DNA of 64,000 nt, taken from assembly GCA_018398805.1 (NCBI GenBank), contig JAGFBZ010002123.1:248001-312000 (forward strand), read 5' to 3'. This document shows, in pieces, positions 24,118 to 36,783 of this stretch. The stretch comes from Hirundichthys speculiger (taxonomy: Eukaryota; Chordata; Actinopteri; Beloniformes; Exocoetidae). Position 1 is the stretch's first letter. Each line of letters opens with the position of its first letter. The notes below the pieces were generated by a model. The model searched no databases. It was not told the origin of the DNA and saw nothing but the letters and a program-made list of their open reading frames with translations. A program made the translations under genes and the position numbers.

Positions 24118-25492
24118 TCCGGGTTGAGAGGGAGGCGCTGCACCAAGTGGTGAAGTTCAAGTATCTCATGATCTTTGTTCATGAATGGAGGGTAAATGGA
24201 GCAGGAGAACGGCAGCAGATCTGGATTCTTGTGTGTTGAAGAGCGAGCTGAGCCAAAAGGCAGGATTTACCTGTTGATCTCTGCTCCTACCTTCACGAAC
24301 TGTGAGGGTAGTGACCAGAAGAACAAGATCACATGTATATATGAGGCTGAGTCACTTCCCCTCCACATCGAGAGGAGCCAGTACAGGTAGTTTGGGTATC
24401 TAGGAAGCATCCCTATGGAGGTGTTTGGTCCAATCAGGAGGAGGCCCCAAGGCAGACAGAGAATATACCTCCAGACTGGCCTGCTGAACACCAGGAGGTG
24501 GAGAAGAAGGTCTGGGCCTCGTCAGGGTTATAATAGTTTTGGATTTTCCATTAGTTTTAGTTTTTATTTAGTTTTTCCAAATTCAGTTAGTTTTTTATTT
24601 GTTTTTAGAGCAGTTTTGCTAGTTTTTATCCATTTTTGTTTTGAAATACTTAGTTTTTATTAGTTTCAGTGTTAGTTTTAGTTTTATTTTGTAAATTAAG
24701 GTTGTAATTTTGGTTGGAGTGAAGCACTGAACTTTTTGAAGGCTATCGAACCACATAGTCGTGTTTACATTCCGGTCTCAATAAACATATTTATCAATGT
24801 GTCTTCCCGCTTGTGGTGTTCCTGCGTATTTACTGACCAGCAGCTATCTGGTCTCCATGGAAACAGTCCATTATAGTTGCTGTTGTCTCCCGTTCCTTCC
24901 CAACGCTGACTGGCCTGCAGCTGTAGCTTCTCTTTCCAGGGGGCTAGCTTAGGCTAGCTTATCCAGCTAGTCTTGGTTAGCCTTCTTGTGCGAGCTTTTC
25001 AAATGGACTTTCAGATTCGTGGGTTTTTTTCCCCCTTGAGAAGTATTCCACACATCGTATCACCTGTTTCTACAACAAGACACTTATTTTCATCGTTAAC
25101 ACAGTCATAGTCAAAGAAATCCCAAATAGGACTGTGCCGCTTTCTCTCAACTTTAGCCGCAGCCATCACTGCTGGTTACTTTTTTTTTTTTTGCAGTTGT
25201 TGTTGTACGGCGGAACGAAGTTAATAGATTTCAAATGTTTATGAGAAAAAAATTACAAATACAAAAATGAAGGATGTTCTTGATATTATTATAGTTAATT
25301 TTAGTTAGTTTTATAAACACATAATACAGTTTCAGTTAGTTATCATTTTTTTTTAAACTTTAAACTGTTTTTTCAATTCTAGTTTTCGTTATTTCGTTCA
25401 TTTTCGTTAACGATAATAACCTTGGGCCTCGTTGCTGAGGCTGCTGCCCCCAACTCGGTTAAACCGAAGTTTATGGATGGATGACCAGAAGT
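24118..25492 (+). mobile_element. decayed LINE 3' end (reverse transcriptase C-terminus), interrupted
   Basis: 24118-24522 and 25425-25492 together match the 3' end of a common fish non-LTR retrotransposon. Recognisable remnants are a KFKYL-type block, the segment around AEPKGRIYLLISAPTF, the GRRPxGRxR-like stretch (EVFGPIRRRPQGRQR), and across the insertion a VWASLLRLLPPTRLNR reading. The tail is GGATGGATG. Frameshifts and stops show it is dead. A hAT element (24523-25424) splits it. I cannot name the clade. Confidence 0.7.
24523..25424. mobile_element. hAT-type element nested in the LINE
   Basis: The left end CAGGGTTATAATAG is mirrored by CGATAATAACCTTG at the right. The exact 8-bp target duplication GGCCTCGT lies at 24515-24522 and 25425-25432. 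Removing the element and one duplicate restores the LINE reading across the junction. The interior is AGTTTT/TTAGTT-rich at both ends and non-coding, about 900 bp. Confidence 0.85.
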
Positions 25493-28400
25493 GGCAAAGA
25501 GAACCAGATTAAAAACGCAACTGGAAATCGTGATGCTGCCACAGGTGGGCTTGCAATAAACCCATGACGGCACAAAAGCAACACGGAGAAGAACTTCAGG
25601 TGCCTCTTAAAGGACTATAACGTTGAGTTGGTGCTGTGGTCAAAATGCATAGATATGCTGGAGCACGACTGGTTCCTCGGTTCCTGAACAGAACTGGCGT
25701 TCAAATAAGATCTGAACCCGTCTGCAAAGCCCCTGATGAGTGAGTTCGGCCCCTTTACACATCATATTCCCCTGGACTCGGGTCGCCCCTGTTCACTAAC
25801 TGATAGCTTCACCTCGCTACTGGACTCCTGTGGCAACACTCTCGATGATACTTGAATTATATATCTGTGAGCATTAAATTCTAACAATATTTGCTTTCAG
25901 AAACTCTTGACTTTTAATCAGTATAACTGCCAGCGTTGCCTTGTAATTAACCATCCAGAACCTGGTGCTTTGTCTTCAAGGACACTGGATTACAATATAC
26001 AAATGAGTTCATCTCAAACCACCCAAAGTCACTGGAATGTTCTTCAGGTGCAGAACGTAATGAAGACTTTCCTGTTCAATCATGATCCTTGAATATACAG
26101 TATCTACTTTCTTCTGTTTGTGTCTCCGTCTCTGTCTTCTCTGTCTTCTCTCTCCCCTTGTCTCGGCTCTCTTTTCTCTCCCTCCTTGGGTCTCAGCTGG
26201 CTCTGTTCCTGTGGCCCTTTGATCTCGGTGAAAGGGTTTGGAGCTTTAAAGTGCCTCTGTTTCCGCTGTCAGGACTCCCTCTCTACCTCCTCTCTGGTTT
26301 AGGCTTTCAGAGCGGCGCTGTGCTCCACGGCTCGGTGGGTTAGGGGGGTATTGGTGAGTGGATGAGGGGGGTGCGGGTCTCTGTGAGGTGGTGAGATTTA
26401 GGTGAGGTAGGATGGGGGTGTGCGATGCTGTCAGCCTTGGTCAGGAGAGGACCTGACACCTGATTCATCCTAATTCCTTCCAAAATAAGAAAAAAAAACA
26501 AAACTCAGTTCCCGTCTCATTCAGCTCCTGGTGGCCACAGGTGTAATGTGTTTCTGCACTTCTTCCCTTCTCCTTTAGAGAACTGAGTACGTTTAAAATA
26601 ATGTATCAAATGAAAATATAATGAGACCATTTGAGGCCAGTTTTAAACTGGATTTAGTCATTTAATTTTTAATGCATTCATTTAGTAATTTTTCTTCTTT
26701 CATGTTGGTATAATAGTTAATCTGAGATTATTCAAATGTTTCCTCTTAAATGCACAATTTCAAAGTAGTGATTTTCTTTCTTGCTTTGGGAAACGTATGA
26801 CTTTTTCATTATTGGCACAACTCTTATAATAAAGGACAAAAGCAGCCCTTTCCGCTGCACCTTTTCAGCTTTATTCATAGCAGTTGAGTCGAGTTAGGGG
26901 GTGGAGTTAGCATTTTTGAATTGAATTGAACTGAATCGAGGCTACCTGAGACGTGTAAGGGGGCACACTCATCCAGGGTTCCACCAGTTATTCCAGGTGA
27001 TCACCACTCGTGTAGCCGTCAGTTCTGATCTTTTCCTGGCGCTGAATCAGTGTCTTCCATCGTCTCTGCGCAGAGAGATCTTTTGGCCACGTTACCCATA
27101 TCACATCAGCCATGAAGGGATAGATGTGTAGCATCTTCGTTTGGGATCTCTGTTATTTACACTCTGTACTACACTGTGGTTGTCTGAAGGTAGAAAGTGA
27201 CGTAAAAAATTAATGATCTTTGACATGCTGTTTGTTTTTGGCATGTTGCTTTCTTTACCGGAAGTGGTCGTGTCTGCAAAAAGCCCCAAATGCAACGCAT
27301 TACCCGGCCTCCTAGCAGATGTAAATAGCACCATTTTTGCGGTACTTGGGTAGCCTCTGTTGAGCCCAGATCAACTCCACTTCATCTCCCTCCTCTGGCC
27401 TCGGTCTCGCCTCTTTGTGACACCAGTCTTAAAGCTTTGCTCTATGAGGGTTAGTGAGGTTTAGGTGAGGTATGATGCCTGATAACTCTACTTTGATGTT
27501 GGTTTGTGATGTCACAATAGCCTGCTAATCTGAGCTGCTCACTAAATGACATATTTGGTGGCATTGTGTTGTCTCAGGGTTTTTGAGTTGGTACTCATTT
27601 GACCCTTGTCCTTTTTAAATTCCAAGGAAGTTTGTGTCTGCCACCATCAGACGCTGCTACAGCCCAGCAACAAGCAGTCTGGAAGATGATGCGCTTGATG
27701 GGCTACGTAGCATGTTGCAGCAGGCCTGCAGTCATCGATACTGGCTGATGCTGGTGTCCTGAGGAAGGTGTCCGTTTACTTTTATCTCTCATGTGCACGC
27801 AAGCAGAAACTTAGCAGGAGGCAACAGGAAGGGAAAAATCCGAGTTGTCAGTCATTTCTGATAATCCTTTTGTCCAGTTAGGCCCAGTCTTTCTACCTTT
27901 CACATCCCGGGGTCGGCTATGTTTAGCTGTGTGTTCTGAGAGCTGTAGCTTCATAACTTTTGGATGTAATTTTTTTTTGTCTTTATGCTTTGAACCTGTC
28001 AGCTTCTGTGAATGAAAATAATAAGGTCCATGCTCAGTCACAGTTGTTAACTTATTGGATTTAGACTCACCAATTTCCTGTTCTTCTCTGCAAAGTACAC
28101 ACTGAGAAAGTTTCATCTCTTTTTTTTTTTTTTTTTTGGCATTTCATTCCATTTCATGCTTGAGCTAAGAGTGTTTCAAAAAGCACGACTCCCATTTTAG
28201 CAGACCGCTGTGTCAATACCACCAGGTCTGGCTGCGGCACCACAAGGATGCCTTCTGTGCTTCAGTCAAGTCGTCAACCTCCACCGCAACCGTGTTGTTT
28301 TTGCAGCTTTCGTCCAAAAAATTATTAGTGTTGATACAGCCTTGTTTCCAAACAAAGATTCAAGGTCTGTTTACACGAACACACACCCTTCCATGAAACC

Positions 28401-28769
28401 TCAAAAAATCTTTTGGGGGCATATTTTCGCTTGGCAAGTGTATGTTCGTCCGGTGAAATAAGCTGACAGTTTCAAATCCGCTGACCGCCCAGTGTAAATA
28501 TGCAGCGCCTTAAAAGAAGAGCTCGCTGGTTTAAGCGAGGCCACGTGAAAGGAAATGGCTTCCATATGTGAAAAGCGCAGGCTTTTCTTGTGCCCTGTTT
28601 GCAGGATGTCTTCTTTGAGAGTTAATAGGAATTGTAAACCGATGAAAAGGAGAGAGGGGTGAAGTTTTTTTGTTTTTTTTTTTCTCAGGGAAGAAGGAGC
28701 CTGAAAACCCTGCGGTACAGCTTTGATGTAAATCTCAAATCAGGTGTATCTAAAATGCTACTTCTCCAG

Positions 28770-28788
28770 CACACACACACACACACAC
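28770..28788. repeat. (CA)n microsatellite
   Basis: About nine CA units. Confidence 0.85.
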
Positions 28789-30354
28789 TCATTGTAAGAC
28801 TACTTCCTTTTGTCATGTTGATTAATGCACGCTGGCAGATGCTAAAATGATCACAGCTCTGCAGAGAGGAGCTGAACACCGAGGATCAGGCCACTGTCTC
28901 GCATTTTCTTCCAGAGGCACGCCACGCTCCTCCAGACGATCCATCTCTCTGCTGTCCTCCTCAGATCCTCTCACACCTGGCTCCGCACCGCCCGAGACAT
29001 CTTTGTTCTTCCCCTCCTTGTCCGACTCCTCTTCAGTTGTAATTCTTCTGGATCCACCTTTTTCTCACCAGCTCGAAGTTCACATCTCCACATGTTTCTT
29101 CCATGTTCCTCGTTCACAAACTGAGCTGTCCTCCCTCCATTCAAGCACATTTCTTCCTTATCACCTTTCAGCAGGCTGGATTCTTCCTCCTCCGCGTGTC
29201 ACCATCCTCTTAAAAATCCAAATATATGTTGTTGTTTTTTTTTCTTTTCGCTTCTTCTTTGAGCACAAAAGGGCTGCGAGTGTGATTCATGTCAGGGTTG
29301 ACTGTGGAGTTGAGTGTAGGGGAACGCAGTCGAGGCGTGGCGGGATTAACCAGGGTCGTGGTAGCCAGAGTGGCTAAGATGTTGCTCTGCTCAAGCAGGG
29401 GGGGAAAAAAGTTAAAAATAAATTAAAAAATAAATAAGTGCTAGATATTTTTCTACACTTCCTTCCCTGCAATCGGTGACGAGGCAGGTTTTCCTGTGTT
29501 TCCCATCATCTGCAGCCTCCTTTTTTGCACGAGTGTGTACGTGTGCGAAGTGCGTGCAAATGCTAGCGAGGCGTGCGCTGCGGGCGCATGACCTGCTTAT
29601 CGTCGACACGCTAGCTCGAAAAAAGAAAAAAAAAAATACACTCACCTGTTTTGAAGTTGCCCTCATCGTGGCCCCGCCTCACGTGGAGGAAAAAGAAATT
29701 CATCACGGGCTCCCTGACGGCTGACGTGCAAAAGCGCGACTGACAAATGGAGGCGGAAAAAAATTCCACGAGCGTTAATGTCGAAATGCCGCGCATGATT
29801 TATCAGACCGCGGACGGGATTTCGCTGAGATTTCCCACCGCTCGTCGCACGCGCTGCGGCATCACGAGACGTGATGTCACACACCTCAACGCCGTGAAAG
29901 GCCTTTTTTTTTTTTTTTAAATTGTCCCGCAGCCCCTTCGGGCTAATTACGAAACATTTCACGGGGACAAAGTTTGTATGTGTGAGTGCCTGACCTCCTG
30001 TCTGTCGTCTCCGCTCCTCGGCGCTCATTATTGACCCCGGCCTCAGCTCTTTCATTAGGCGCTCTGTGGAGTGGAGGGATGGACGGGCCGGTAGGGGATA
30101 AGGGGACGGCGTGGAGGTTGTAATTGGGCTGTTCCGCTCCCCCCGGCCTCGCTCAAGGTCACACCGAGACGCAAACTCCGGGCCAGGCCTTTCACTCTTT
30201 TCCGTCTCTCCTTCTCGGCCTAACCTCCCTCTTAAAACCACACTTTTTTTTTTTCCTCTCTCCCTCCCTCCTCCAGCCATCCTCTCCTTCTCCTGGGGTC
30301 TTTTGTCACAGCAGACCGGTCCACTGGGAAGCCACAGAGAAGCAAAGGGGCTAA

Positions 30355-30495
30355 TTCAGTCTAATCTTTTAGCCTGTTAATGTCTGGCTGATATGTGGAT
30401 TTCTCCACATCCTCCGGGGAAGGCCTTTGTGGTGAAGGCCATCATTACGGAGTTTCCAGGCCCTCCTAACCAATTATAAGGAGGGAGACAAATCT
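30355..30495. promoter_or_regulatory. candidate conserved non-coding element, intron 4
   Basis: Unique block with CTGTTAATGTCTGGCTG, GGCCATCATTACGG and CCAATTATAAGG. Confidence 0.25.
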
Positions 30496-31847
30496 CCAAC
30501 TTGGCTCCAAAGATTGTTCTCAACTTTATTTCACATATCATTCAAAAGAGACAATTCAAAGCTTTTGATAAAGAAAAGTCTGATAGTCCTCTCTTTTTTT
30601 TTTCAAATATATCGAAAGACTAAGATTGCACATTTTATGTGAGACTTTCAGATGGATTTTTTTACATCTTTCATGTGTAATTCTGTACTCGCTCTCAGCG
30701 CAAAGCCATCCGAGCGGCGGAGCATTGTGGTGTAGCTTTGCTTGTCTTGCTCTGGCCGGCGGTGAGCTCGGTCTAACGTTTCCCTCTGATTAAGACGCGG
30801 TGGTGAAAGCTGCTTTTGATCTGAGGAAATGTCTGCGTAGGGAGCAGTTGGAATGCAGCGTTCTCCTCTCTGCCTCGCAGATTGAACCAGAGAGGTTGTG
30901 TAACCGTCTATTTGTCTGGCGCTGCCGCTGCCAGTTCATCTGCGCTAGTAAAATCCTGATGTTCCGGTTTAATGAAACGAGCATGACGTGACGGGCAAAA
31001 ATCTGTGCAGAAACGGAGTTATTTATGTTTGCTTTACCCAAATGTGGTGACATCAGAGCCCAGCTGAATCAAAAGAAGTTGCTCATATACATATAATGAC
31101 TTAATTGCTCCAAATAGTCCTAATGAGAGTCATACAACTGGAGTGAATTTCATTCATGCTTGACCTTTCCATACCCTCTGATATAAAATGGACTTATTTT
31201 GATCTTATACAGCAGTGAAAAAAATGCCATAAAGGCTGTTTTTATACTTGAATCAAAAATCTGAAAATCCCCTGCCGCACCGAGGCCAGCGGCGCCAGCG
31301 GGGATTCTGGGTCGACCCTGGGGCGTCTGCCCAGTTGGCTCCAACTGTTAAACCTCTAAAGGTGCCCTCATCATCTGTTGAACCAACTCAGGTGGCCACA
31401 GGTGAAAGCAGGGATGATACTGAACACGCCCCCCCCCCAACCCCCATCAGCGCGAGGATGCATGTTCCAACATCACCGACCCATATGCGTATGCGACGTT
31501 TCTGTGGCAACGACATAACTCCTCTACACGGGTGATTCATCTTTCAGTGGAAATAAACTGTTATGTTCTGATTGGTTCCCTCCATCTTCCATCAGTGGAA
31601 TTTGCCTGTCCAGACAGATCCCTCCTTCAAAGGGCTGGCAGATTACTAATTTCAGAGTCTGCTGTTATCTGCATTTTTTTCTTAGTGCTCAGAAAGTAAC
31701 ACCGGTTCACTCTGATGTCATCGTTGCTGCTCTAATGATGAAAAAGGCGATTTGAGGGGCCCATGCAGCCTGACTGAAGTGGTCTTCAAGCTTGCAGTCA
31801 TTTATAATCAAGCCATAATGTTCACAGTATTAACCAAATATAAGATT

Positions 31848-32460
31848 AGATCAGATTAGATTCAACTTTATTGTCATTGCACATGTCAAAGTACAGGGCA
31901 ACAAAATGCAGTTAGCATCTAACCAGAAGTGTTTTTGCAGTGAAATGAATACAATGTACAGTATACACAGATATATACACATGTACAGTCATGGAAAAAA
32001 GTATTAGACCACCCCTGCTTTCTTCAGTTTCTTGTTCATTTTAATGCCTGGTACAACTAAAGGTACATTTGTTTGGACAAACATAACGATAACCACAAAG
32101 ATTGCTCATAAAAGTTTTATTTAAGAGCTGATATCTCACCATTTTCCATGGTTTTCTTGATTATAACCTAAATCACTTAAGTTTTTACATCAATTACTAT
32201 GGCGTTGTTCTGCCAAAAACACTGCTTTTATGCATTCAGTGTTTTCTTTTCTGTCTGTTTTAGTCACATGATGACGTTTAGTGGTACCAGGTATTAAAAT
32301 GAACAAGAAAGTGAAGAAAAAATGGTGGTCTAATAATTTTTTTCCATGACTGTATATATATATTAATATGTCTGTACATAGTGCAAAATAATAAATAACT
32401 ATTTTTGTAAAGTGCAGGTCAGATTTGGATGAATGAATATATTATTATATTATATTATGA
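31848..32460. repeat. fish interspersed repeat (TTCAACTTTATTGTCATTGCAC type)
   Basis: The segment at 31860-31985 starts TTCAACTTTATTGTCATTGC and contains CAACAAAATGCAGTTAGC and TCTAACCAGAAGTG, a dispersed repeat common in fish and probably the complement of a LINE tail. It resumes after the Tc1-like insertion as TACATAGTGCAAAATAATAA. Family and exact limits are uncertain. Confidence 0.5.
31986..32352. mobile_element. Tc1/mariner-like MITE
   Basis: The left end CAGTCATGGAAAAAAGTATT, followed by AGACCACCCC, is mirrored by GGTGGTCTAATAA and TTTTTTTCCATGACTG at the right end. TA dinucleotides flank it at 31984-31985 and 32353-32354, the Tc1/mariner target. At 367 bp with no ORF it is non-autonomous. 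Confidence 0.85.
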
Positions 32461-32672
32461 GCAGAGATGTGAATTTAAGAGTTACAAGCAATGTAACATT
32501 GCAATTATAAGCAATGTTTAGCCATATAATCCAAAAATATGTCCAGGAAGAGCCTTTTTTTTAACAGCAGTCACTTATATCTTCCTCAGCTGATGTGTTT
32601 GATGGCACCAAGCTTTATTTTCAGTTATAACCCACATGTCATGCTCTTCTTCTTCTCTGTGTGTCTCTGCAG

Positions 32673-32878
32673 GCCTCCAGCACTGGCGGGGAGTCCCACT
32701 TTCTCCGACATTTCCCTCATTCGGATCTCGCCCCAGCGGAACCCGTCCGTGGGGGCGGACTCGCCCTTTCACCCTCCACACCCTTACATCAATCCGTACA
32801 TGGACTACATCCGCTCCCTCCACAGCAGCCCCTCCATCTCCGTTCTGTCAGCCACCCGGGGCCTCAGCCCCGCAGATG
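32673..32878 (+). CDS. gli3: gli3 coding exon 5, N-terminal repressor region
   Basis: The acceptor is tctctgcag before 32673 and the donor gtaaat starts at 32879. The first base completes the Val codon of exon 4. The translation contains [20 protein letters not shown], then [20 protein letters not shown] and [10 protein letters not shown], the most conserved N-terminal blocks of vertebrate GLI3 and GLI2. This part belongs to the N-terminal repression region of the GLI2/GLI3 family. The 206-nt length equals human c.474-679. The exon leaves after the first base of an Ala codon. Confidence 0.95.
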
Positions 32879-35800
32879 GTAAATAAAGTGAAACGTACAC
32901 CGACTTGCAACACACACACATGTCGGCGCACGACCCCAGCGGGCCGCAGTCTGAACTGCCTCGGTAGACTTTTAAAAATAATTGTTGAAATTGATCAGCG
33001 AGGCTGCCATTAGGAGAAATCTCAGCCCTCTGTATCAGTTTAATTCCTGCATGAGATGAGAAGAGGTCAGAGGAGAGGCAACCAGATCCATCTCTATTAA
33101 GACTCAGGGGTCGGCGAGATGTTATCTGAGCGAGGGAGCTGCCGGGTGGGGAGCATTATGAGCGCGGCGCTTTTCCTTGTGGGTGGGGGCTCAGGTTGGA
33201 GGGGAGGCTAATCCTTTTGATCTGTGAGTCATGTCGGAGACCTCTGAGGACGCTTCAGTGAGCGGCAGGGTCATGTACAGTTACAGCGAGCGCAGCCAGG
33301 CGAGGCAGGATTCGAGCTCGGGGTTTCGGGGGCAGGGAGGTCCGCTCGCGCCGGCGGATTATTGGTTTCCAGAGATGTTGAAATTGATTTTGACTGACGA
33401 TTAAAATCAAACAACACATCCGCGTGGAACGTATTAGAAAAAAAAGCTTCGAGAGATCTGTTTTCTGCAGTTTAGTCACGTGGGATGGAAAGGTAATCTG
33501 AGGTGGTGATGGATATTTAGCAGTGGCAAAGTTATTTATTTTAACAGCGACAGTGATTAAGTCTTATTTTATAGGAAAAAAACTAACTTGTTTGCTGTCT
33601 CCAACTTTGTAAATTTGTGTTTATGTTTTTTTTTTGTTTCCTGTTAATTTAAAGTGAATTTCTGTAGATTTTTAATTTTGCCGCTGAGACAAAACAACCA
33701 ATTTTTAACATTTTTTTTTTTTTTTTTACAATTTTTTGCAGTTTCTTACAAACTGTTACAAATTGCGGAATTGTGTTGCGCAAAAAAGCAAAAACTGAAA
33801 TAAACCGTTGGTCAAAGTTAGCATAGAAATATGCTTATTGCATTTAAAACTCATTTCAGAAAAGACCCTAAAACACATGCGTTGAAATATCTATTATCAA
33901 CTTTTTTCCATTTTTTTTTTTTTAAATTGGGAATTCCTCCATGTTTCTATCACATCTGAATCTGTTTTTTCCTTTATGTGATATAAACACTATCATACAG
34001 CAGACGTTTATCTGTTTCAGACCACTATTAGAATTTAAACCTGTATATTCTGCCTTATTCTCAGCTGATACGTCTTTTTTTTTCCCCAAAATGGCCCCAA
34101 ACAATGATAAACTTAGGAATTTCAAACCTCATTTTGAATCCATTGAGCTGGAAATATGAAGACCCTTATTAGCCCAACATCCTACATCCAGTTTATAGGC
34201 CTGATATGAAACGGTCTGATAACCTATTATGGCCCGCGGACTCTCAGCCGTAAGCCTTCTGGCGCACCAGTGGCAGAAAACCTCTTAAGCTCCCTGCCTG
34301 GCTTTGGCGTGCGCTTCTGAAATGGTAGATAGCGGGGGTCATTTCCTCGATACCTGTACACTCAACTTCATCTCATCCAGATCTGTTAAAAGCTTCCTCT
34401 AAGTGACGACTGGAAGTCTCAGCTCCACTCCCACACCAGAGCTCAAACTCTCCACCCTCCAATTTTCCATTTCCACAACATAATGTACGCCAGGCTCAGA
34501 CTGCTTTAAGTCAAAATAGTTTCTCCAACCTACCACATGATCCCCCCCCCATTTCAATTCATAATGCTTTGAATTGTGAATGAGGCATCTAATTACTCCT
34601 TTAATCAATCCGGTGATTAATTAACCCATCAGCTTTTGTGTTGTTAGTATATCACCGCTCTTACAGGGAACCTCCTTCTTCAATATGCAAAGGGTTTTTT
34701 TTTTTTTTCCAGCAAAAAGTACATTTGAATAATGATGAATTAATTAACAGAATCTAATAGAGATTTAAAGTGGGTGGGATTTAGTGCCACCCTCTCGCTG
34801 CCACACATTTGGTTTCACACTTCTTTTTTTTTTCCTCCCTCTTCCCCCTCTTAATATTTCTCTCTCTTCTGTATGAGAACCGTTTCAGAGGTAGGCTTAC
34901 CCTTGATCCCATTGTTGTGCTGAAGGAGCACCCGGTGGCTCATCGGGTCCTGAGGCATGTCTCTGCCTTCTCCACATCGAGTGCCACACTGACAGCCTTC
35001 CCCCCCACTCCCCCTTTTTTTGCCCCCAGGATGGCAGTCCGATGCCAATATTTCTGATTTAGAAATGCTGCAAAGCCCCTTTCTAGCGCACGGATACTGA
35101 ATGGGACACATTATGGCTGAATGCAAAAGCAGAGCTAAGGCGGAACACTGGTGACAATTAAGAAACTCCCCCCTTCTACTGAAGACATAAAAGCCGGATC
35201 GAATTAATTTACAATTTTTTCTTCCTTTCATTCAACCAATCATGGATGCATATTGCAGGCATACAGGCCAGACTTAAGAGGAAATCTCCTCATGCGGTGT
35301 TTCTTTATTTATTTTCCCTTTATTTCTCCGATTTGGGGGGGGGGGAGCTGCAATACTCTGAACCGATTCCATATTCACATCCAGTTTTAGTCTTTTCCCT
35401 ATCTCTTTCTTATAATATTTGCATACGGGAGCCCACCACCAGATGTTTTATTTTTAGGCTTCGGTTCAAAGACTTACAGCACTGTATAACTAAGGGAATG
35501 ACATGGAAAAGAGAGGCATCCTGGGAAAGGAAAAAGAAAAAGTGAGGTGGGGGCAGAATCGTTTGCTGTATCTTTTATGCGCGCACGTCTATCGGGGGCC
35601 GATTTAGGCCTTTTGTCTTCCGCTGGAGTTTAAAGGAGCATAGGCGAGGAGCAGGTCGCATATCTGCAGACTGCAGCCCTGGTGCGTGAGACACACAGCC
35701 ACCTTCTTTGGCAAAAGCGCCGCTAGCCCACATAGTCTTACCACACACGCAAACGCATTTTCACTCATGCACTCTCCCGAGTCACCGAAGAATGGCGAGA

Positions 35801-36211
35801 TGAATAAAAAAAAAAAAAGGCTGTATGAGAATTGCATTATGAGGGTCTCGGCGTGAATGCATCAATCAGACGCTAATGCACACTCACTGTAATCTCTGAG
35901 CAAGCATCCGGTAATCCCCCGGCGAGGTGCTACACTTCAGGTGATGCTCCCTGTGCAGCTGCTTTGCTCAACTTGATGGTGTTGCTAATGTGCTCATTAC
36001 TGTTCTGCTGAGCTGATTGTCATCTAAAGTAAATGAGCGCAAGTTTCCTAAACGCAGCGCAGGTGCTCTCCCCGTCATGTTTTTCTCACGACCCAATAAA
36101 TTTACTCCCTTCTCAGCTCTCTGTCCGATTTTATTTTCTTAAAAAAAAATGCTCCATCAGTAGGTCCTCCTCATCTGTTGCTTCTTCTTCACTGCCTTTC
36201 TCCTGCCGCAG
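32879..36211 (+). other. gli3: gli3 intron 5
   Basis: A 3.3 kb intron with no ORF of coding character. One AT-rich block at 34565-34770, dense in TAATTA/ATTAAT motifs, resembles a conserved non-coding element. The rest shows only poly(T) tracts (33711-33727, 33910-33923). Confidence 0.85.
34565..34770. promoter_or_regulatory. candidate conserved non-coding element, intron 5
   Basis: CTAATTACTCCTTTAATC, GGTGATTAATTAACCC, AATATGCAAAGG (octamer-like) and GATGAATTAATTAACAG within 200 bp. Confidence 0.3.
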
Positions 36212-36373
36212 CTCCTCACACCGGTCTGACCACGGCTGAGTACTACCATCAGATGGCCGTGCTGGCCGGCCACCGCAGCCCGTACACGGCCGACCTCCTC
36301 CCGTCTGTGGCGTCCACGGCCGGGGCCAGCAGCGCCAGCGCCCTGCACATGGAGTACCTGCAGGCGATGGACA
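36212..36373 (+). CDS. gli3: gli3 coding exon 6
   Basis: The acceptor is ctcctgccgcag before 36212 and the donor gtaagt starts at 36374. The translation runs APHTGLTTAEYYHQMAVLAG, HRSPYTADLLPSVASTAG, then ALHMEYLQAMD and the first base of a Ser codon. The AEYYHQMA and HMEYL blocks are diagnostic for GLI2/GLI3. The exon is 162 nt, 15 nt longer than I recall for human exon 6. The extra five codons fall in the small Ser/Ala-rich stretch (GASSASA) after SVASTA, so the frame is kept. Confidence 0.94.
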
Positions 36374-36783
36374 GTAAGTGTGCTCCGATCTCTGACACTG
36401 TATGGACACTCAGGGATGCTCTTCTGAACACGACAGCGCCGTTGTCTCAGCTGTAAGATAATGCAAAAGGTCAAACCTCGTCTAAAGTCAGCGATTTGTT
36501 TGTTTGGGATTTTCAAGGTATTTTAGTTTTTTAAAGGAATGTAAATAACTTTTAGATATATATTCCAAGCGTCTGTTGTCATTTCTGCTGTGTGACAAAG
36601 GGAAGGATTCAGAAATAAGGTACATTTTTCTACCAATAAAGAAACACTTAATCCTTGATTTTGCTCTATGGAATTAAAAATCACCAAACAGAGATGTGTT
36701 TTTTTTTTTTTTTTATTCATCATGTCAGTGTGTTCTTTGCAGATCTAACAATGTCAGTGCATCATTTTTAAAACCAGGATTAA

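Larger units (their letters stand above)
12417..32672 (+). other. gli3: gli3 intron 4 (20.3 kb)
   Basis: This is the largest intron in the window. It contains MITEs at 16607-16971 and 18948-20053 (the latter between 240-bp direct repeats), a LINE remnant with a nested hAT element (24118-25492) and a Tc1-like MITE inside another repeat (31848-32460). There is a CpG- and G-rich zone (about 22000-23750) and several homeodomain-motif-rich, enhancer-like blocks. The stretch 25500-30300 contains nothing I can name apart from short CA/T runs. Confidence 0.85.

Noticed and set aside
28847..29377. 176-codon ORF on the + strand
   Set aside because: Ser/Pro/Leu-rich reading of a pyrimidine-rich intron stretch; no domain seen.
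31248..31535. 95-codon ORF beginning MNQKSENPLPHRGQRRQRGF
   Set aside because: It looks slightly protein-like, but it ends in low-complexity Pro/Thr sequence and no family or splice sites were recognised.
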